Of a stretch of 34,293 nucleotides of DNA, positions 32,120-34,293 are shown piece after piece. Both the position numbers and the translations under genes were made by a program. The notes under the pieces are model-generated. The model saw only the letters and a program-made list of their open reading frames with translations, did no database searches and was not told where the DNA came from. Source of the DNA: an uncultured Collinsella sp. (GTDB taxonomy: Bacteria > Actinomycetota > Coriobacteriia > Coriobacteriales > Coriobacteriaceae); assembly GCA_902478995.1 (NCBI GenBank), contig CABSNF010000012.1, positions 1 to 34,293 of the forward strand, written 5' to 3'. How positions within the stretch are numbered: the stretch's first letter is position 1; each line of letters begins with the position of its first letter.

Positions 32120-33007
32120 ATGTATGACAAAGGACCCGTACCCGGCCGCAACGACGCTTGCTGGTGCGGCAGCGGCAAAAAATATAAGAAATGTCATAGC
32201 GCCTTTGACGAGCGCCTCGAGCGCCTGTGGGAGGAGGGCTGGGAGGTTCTGCCCCGCACGCTCTACAAGACGCCCGCCGACATCGAGGGCATCAAACGCT
32301 CGGCCGCCATCAATGTGGGCGTGCTCGACTACGTAGGCGAGCACATCGCCGCTGGCATGACCACCAACCAGATCGACCAGATGATCTACGACTACACCGT
32401 CGAGCACGGTGGCACGCCGGCCGACCTCCACTACGAGGGCTATCCCAAGAGCGTGTGCACCTCGATCAACGACGTGGTCTGCCACGGTATCCCCTGCGAT
32501 ACGGACGTCCTGCACGAGGGCGACATCATCAACGTGGACTGCTCCACGATCCTAGACGGCTACTTTAGCGACTCGAGCCGCATGTTCTGCATCGGCGAGG
32601 TCTCGGCCGAGCGCCAGCGCCTGGTCGACGTCACCCGCGCCAGCGTGGAGGCGGGTCTGGCGGCCGTCAAGCCATGGCTACCGCTGTCCGTGATGGCCGA
32701 GGCCGTGCAAAAGACGGTCGAGGACGCCGGCTTTAGCGTGGTGCGCGAGTACGGCGGACACGGTATCGGTAAGGAGTTCCACGAGGACCCGTTTGTGGGC
32801 TTTACCACCGAGGCGCCCGATGTGGACACCATCATGGCTCCGGGCATGGTCTTTACCATCGAGCCCATGGTCAACGCCGGAGCGCCCGACATCAAGATCA
32901 GCAAGGGTGACGGCTGGTGCGTGCGCACCAAGGACGGCAGCGATTCGGCCCAGTGCGAGGTACAGCTCGTGGTGACCGAGGATGGTTACGAGCTGCTGAG
33001 CTGGTAG
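32120..33007 (+). CDS. map: Type I methionine aminopeptidase with N-terminal SEC-C zinc motif
   Basis: This 295-residue protein removes N-terminal Met from nascent proteins. A SEC-C motif at 8-26 (Cys14, Cys16, Cys25, His26 in NDACWCGSGKKYKKCH) precedes the pita-bread peptidase. Metal ligands are Asp140 (INVDCST), Asp151 (SDSSRMF), His214 (GGHGIGKEFHEDP), Glu248 (TIEPM) and Glu280 (QCEVQL); His122 fits the substrate-contacting histidine. SEC-C fusions of this enzyme are known in Clostridia and some Actinobacteria and probably aid ribosome docking. The ATG has GAAAGGAAG upstream. A strong terminator follows. Confidence 0.94.
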   Translation: MYDKGPVPGRNDACWCGSGKKYKKCHSAFDERLERLWEEGWEVLPRTLYKTPADIEGIKRSAAINVGVLDYVGEHIAAGMTTNQIDQMIYDYTVEHGGTPADLHYEGYPKSVCTSINDVVCHGIPCDTDVLHEGDIINVDCSTILDGYFSDSSRMFCIGEVSAERQRLVDVTRASVEAGLAAVKPWLPLSVMAEAVQKTVEDAGFSVVREYGGHGIGKEFHEDPFVGFTTEAPDVDTIMAPGMVFTIEPMVNAGAPDIKISKGDGWCVRTKDGSDSAQCEVQLVVTEDGYELLSW

Positions 33008-33016
33008 CTGTGGATG

Positions 33017-33066
33017 CGCCGGGCTACGCGATGGATATGTTAACCATCGCGTAGCCCGGCGTTTTT
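33017..33066 (+). terminator. Rho-independent terminator after map
   Basis: CGCCGGGCTACGCGATGG (33017-33034) pairs perfectly over 18 bp with 33044-33061 and is followed by TTTTTAT. Confidence 0.95.
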
Positions 33067-33086
33067 ATAACGTTTTGCCTGATACA

Positions 33087-33121
33087 ACCTGCCAAAATAA
33101 ACCTGTCCCTTTTTGGCAGGT
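33087..33121. repeat. Hairpin with CCTGTCCCTTTTTGG motif before the dehydrogenase gene
   Basis: ACCTGCCAAAA (33087-33097) pairs perfectly with TTTTGGCAGGT (33111-33121). The loop and 3' arm contain the 15-mer CCTGTCCCTTTTTGG (33102-33116), which also occurs at 19334-19348. It ends 19 bases before the start codon. Confidence 0.65.
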
Positions 33122-33140
33122 CGAGCGGAAAGGACTGCTT

Positions 33141-34076
33141 GTGAACATCCTGGTTTTGTTGCCCGTCAACGACCGCCATCGCGCAATTCTTGAGTCGAGC
33201 GCTCCGGGCGAGGACTTTATCTACACGAGCCCCGACGCCGCCACGCGCGAGCAGGTCGCCGATGCCGACGTGATCCTGGGCAACATCGACCCTGGCATGC
33301 TCACGGCATGCGAGCATCTCCAGCTGTTGCAATTGCAGACCGCCGGCTATGACGACTACCTTGCCGCCGGCACCGTGCCAGCCGACGCTAAGCTTTCCTG
33401 CTCGGTGGGCGCCTACGGCCAGGCTGTGAGCGAGCACATGTTTGCCATGGTGCTGTCTATGATGAAGCGTCTGCCCGGCTATCACGATCTGCAGCGTGAG
33501 CATCGCTGGAAGGATTTGGGGCCGGTTACCTCGCTCAAAAACGCCAACGTGCTGGTGCTGGGCGCGGGCGATATCGGCGGCCACTTTGCCACGCTCTGCC
33601 GTGGCATGGGTGCGCACGTCCGCGGCATCAAGCGCCATCCGCTCGTCTACCCCATTGTGTTTGAGGACATGGACGGCATGGATGCCCTGTCTGAGCGCTT
33701 GGCGGAGGCAGACGTCGTCGCATCTTTTATGCCGAGCACACCCGAGACCCGCGGCCTGGCGAACGCCGAGTTCTTCGCCGCGATGAAACCGGGCGCCTTC
33801 TTTGCCAACGGCGGCCGCGGCGACCTTGTGGTCGCCGACAACTTGGTTGCCGCCTTGGAGTCGGGACATCTCGCCGGCGCCGCGGTCGACGTCACCGACC
33901 CCGAGCCGCTGCCTGATACAAGCCCCCTGTGGGATGCGCCCAACATGCTCATCACGCCACACGTCTCCGGCTGGTTCCACCTGGCCGCCACGCTCAACAA
34001 CGTCGTCGACATCGCCGCGGAGAATCTGCGTCACCTGCAAGCCGGCGAGACGCTTCGATGCTGGATCGAGCACTAG
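33141..34076 (+). CDS. D-isomer-specific 2-hydroxyacid dehydrogenase
   Basis: The 311-residue protein starts at the GTG at 33141 with GGAAAGGA six bases upstream; the in-frame ATG at 33075 lies within the preceding hairpin region and is rejected. The Rossmann motif is GAGDIG at 141-146, and catalytic residues are Arg226 (NGGRGDLV), Glu255 (DPEPLP) and His274 (TPHVSGW). The position after the second Rossmann strand reads IKRHP with Arg165 rather than an acidic residue, which favours NADP(H) (inference). Members reduce 2-oxoacids such as pyruvate, hydroxypyruvate or branched oxoacids; the substrate is not resolved. It is a single gene between terminators. Confidence 0.9.
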   Translation: MNILVLLPVNDRHRAILESSAPGEDFIYTSPDAATREQVADADVILGNIDPGMLTACEHLQLLQLQTAGYDDYLAAGTVPADAKLSCSVGAYGQAVSEHMFAMVLSMMKRLPGYHDLQREHRWKDLGPVTSLKNANVLVLGAGDIGGHFATLCRGMGAHVRGIKRHPLVYPIVFEDMDGMDALSERLAEADVVASFMPSTPETRGLANAEFFAAMKPGAFFANGGRGDLVVADNLVAALESGHLAGAAVDVTDPEPLPDTSPLWDAPNMLITPHVSGWFHLAATLNNVVDIAAENLRHLQAGETLRCWIEH

Positions 34077-34080
34077 GGTT

Positions 34081-34102
34081 CCGCCGTTCTAACGAACGGC
34101 GG
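34081..34102 (+). terminator. Short hairpin after the 2-hydroxyacid dehydrogenase gene
   Basis: CCGCCGTTC (34081-34089) pairs perfectly with GAACGGCGG (34094-34102) around a TAAC loop, four bases after the stop codon. It lacks a U-run, so it may instead protect the 3' end formed by the next terminator. Confidence 0.5.
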
Positions 34103-34146
34103 ACCGGTCGACGCTGTGCGCCGCCCAGAGCGACAATTTGCCATTC

Positions 34147-34188
34147 AAAAGGCAAGGCATGACCAGAAGGTCTATGCCTTGCCTTTTT
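34147..34188. terminator. Bidirectional rho-independent terminator
   Basis: AAAAGGCAAGGCAT (34147-34160) pairs with ATGCCTTGCCTTTT (34174-34187), with an inner GACC/GGTC stem. It has a T-run on the plus side and an A-run on the left, so it can end transcription from either direction. Confidence 0.9.
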
Positions 34189-34255
34189 CATGCCAACTTG
34201 TTCGCTCTGGACATCGCTCGCTCATATGACCCAATCCGCTGTCAAGAGCCACAAT

Positions 34256-34291
34256 GGCCCCGCCGACCGCTTGCAATCGGTCGGCGGGGCC
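34256..34291. terminator. GC-rich hairpin at the right edge
   Basis: GGCCCCGCCGACCG (34256-34269) pairs perfectly with CGGTCGGCGGGGCC (34278-34291). The window ends two bases later, so any U-run is out of view. Between 34189 and 34255 no gene is seen. Confidence 0.6.
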
Positions 34292-34293
34292 TG

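Noticed and set aside
33075..33140. Upstream ATG of the 2-hydroxyacid dehydrogenase
   Set aside because: It would translate a hairpin repeat region and lacks a ribosome-binding site; the GTG at 33141 has GGAAAGGA at ideal spacing.

Overview
The window reads as a contig of a high-GC, Gram-positive, anaerobic gut bacterium, most likely a Collinsella-like member of the Coriobacteriia. That assignment rests on codon and base composition, on gene content (a fused 2-hydroxyacyl-CoA dehydratase activase, a lipoprotein aryl-sulfate sulfotransferase, a CAP-domain coiled-coil surface protein, a SEC-C methionine aminopeptidase, a Dxs-family enzyme) and on abundant intergenic palindromes. No rRNA or tRNA is present to confirm it. 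The left end carries a Nextera sequencing adapter (9..41), so the first gene is truncated at an artificial edge.

Layout. 42..5426: secreted CAP-domain protein (-), DUF389 membrane protein with an EF-hand-like loop (+), aryl-sulfate sulfotransferase lipoprotein (-). 5606..12486: 3-hydroxyacyl-CoA dehydrogenase (-), a 417-base gap holding a nested inverted repeat, then a TetR regulator transcribed into a 1593-residue dehydratase activase (-). 12608..17083: HAD phosphatase, amt-glnK nitrogen pair separated by a 102-base hairpin, and an HD-domain plus CmpB-type membrane protein pair (all -). 17312..23754 (+): Dxs-like enzyme, then a polar amino-acid ABC importer (binding lipoprotein, two permeases, ATPase) followed by a class I amidotransferase-like gamma-glutamyl hydrolase. 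23867..27456 (-): a visibly more AT-rich island. 27687..29948 (-): an HD-GYP response regulator and an Hpt protein. 30160..34076: alpha/beta hydrolase (-), radical SAM protein, methionine aminopeptidase and D-2-hydroxyacid dehydrogenase (+).

The most interesting locus is the AT-rich island. On the minus strand it encodes a DUF2975 membrane protein and a YozG-type XRE regulator, a terminator, and then a 42-residue peptide with six cysteines at 26284..26412 that is too short for usual gene calling. The peptide has a perfect Shine-Dalgarno and a TTGACA promoter whose spacer contains a palindrome. It is followed by an attenuator-like hairpin and an ABC-2 exporter (ATPase plus two permeases). A 9-mer (TCGATAAAC) is shared by the peptide promoter and the regulator promoter. 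This looks like a small regulated Cys-rich peptide/export system, possibly a RiPP; no modifying enzyme lies in the window.

Other points of note are three 61-67-base hairpins with perfect 18-20 bp arms of unrelated sequence but the same architecture; a four-copy 14-mer array in alternating orientation at about 40-base spacing; a P-II protein with Leu at the position of the modified Tyr51; a Dxs homologue lacking phosphate-binding arginines; and a GGDEF-REC-HD-GYP protein whose GGDEF motif and receiver lysine are both altered.
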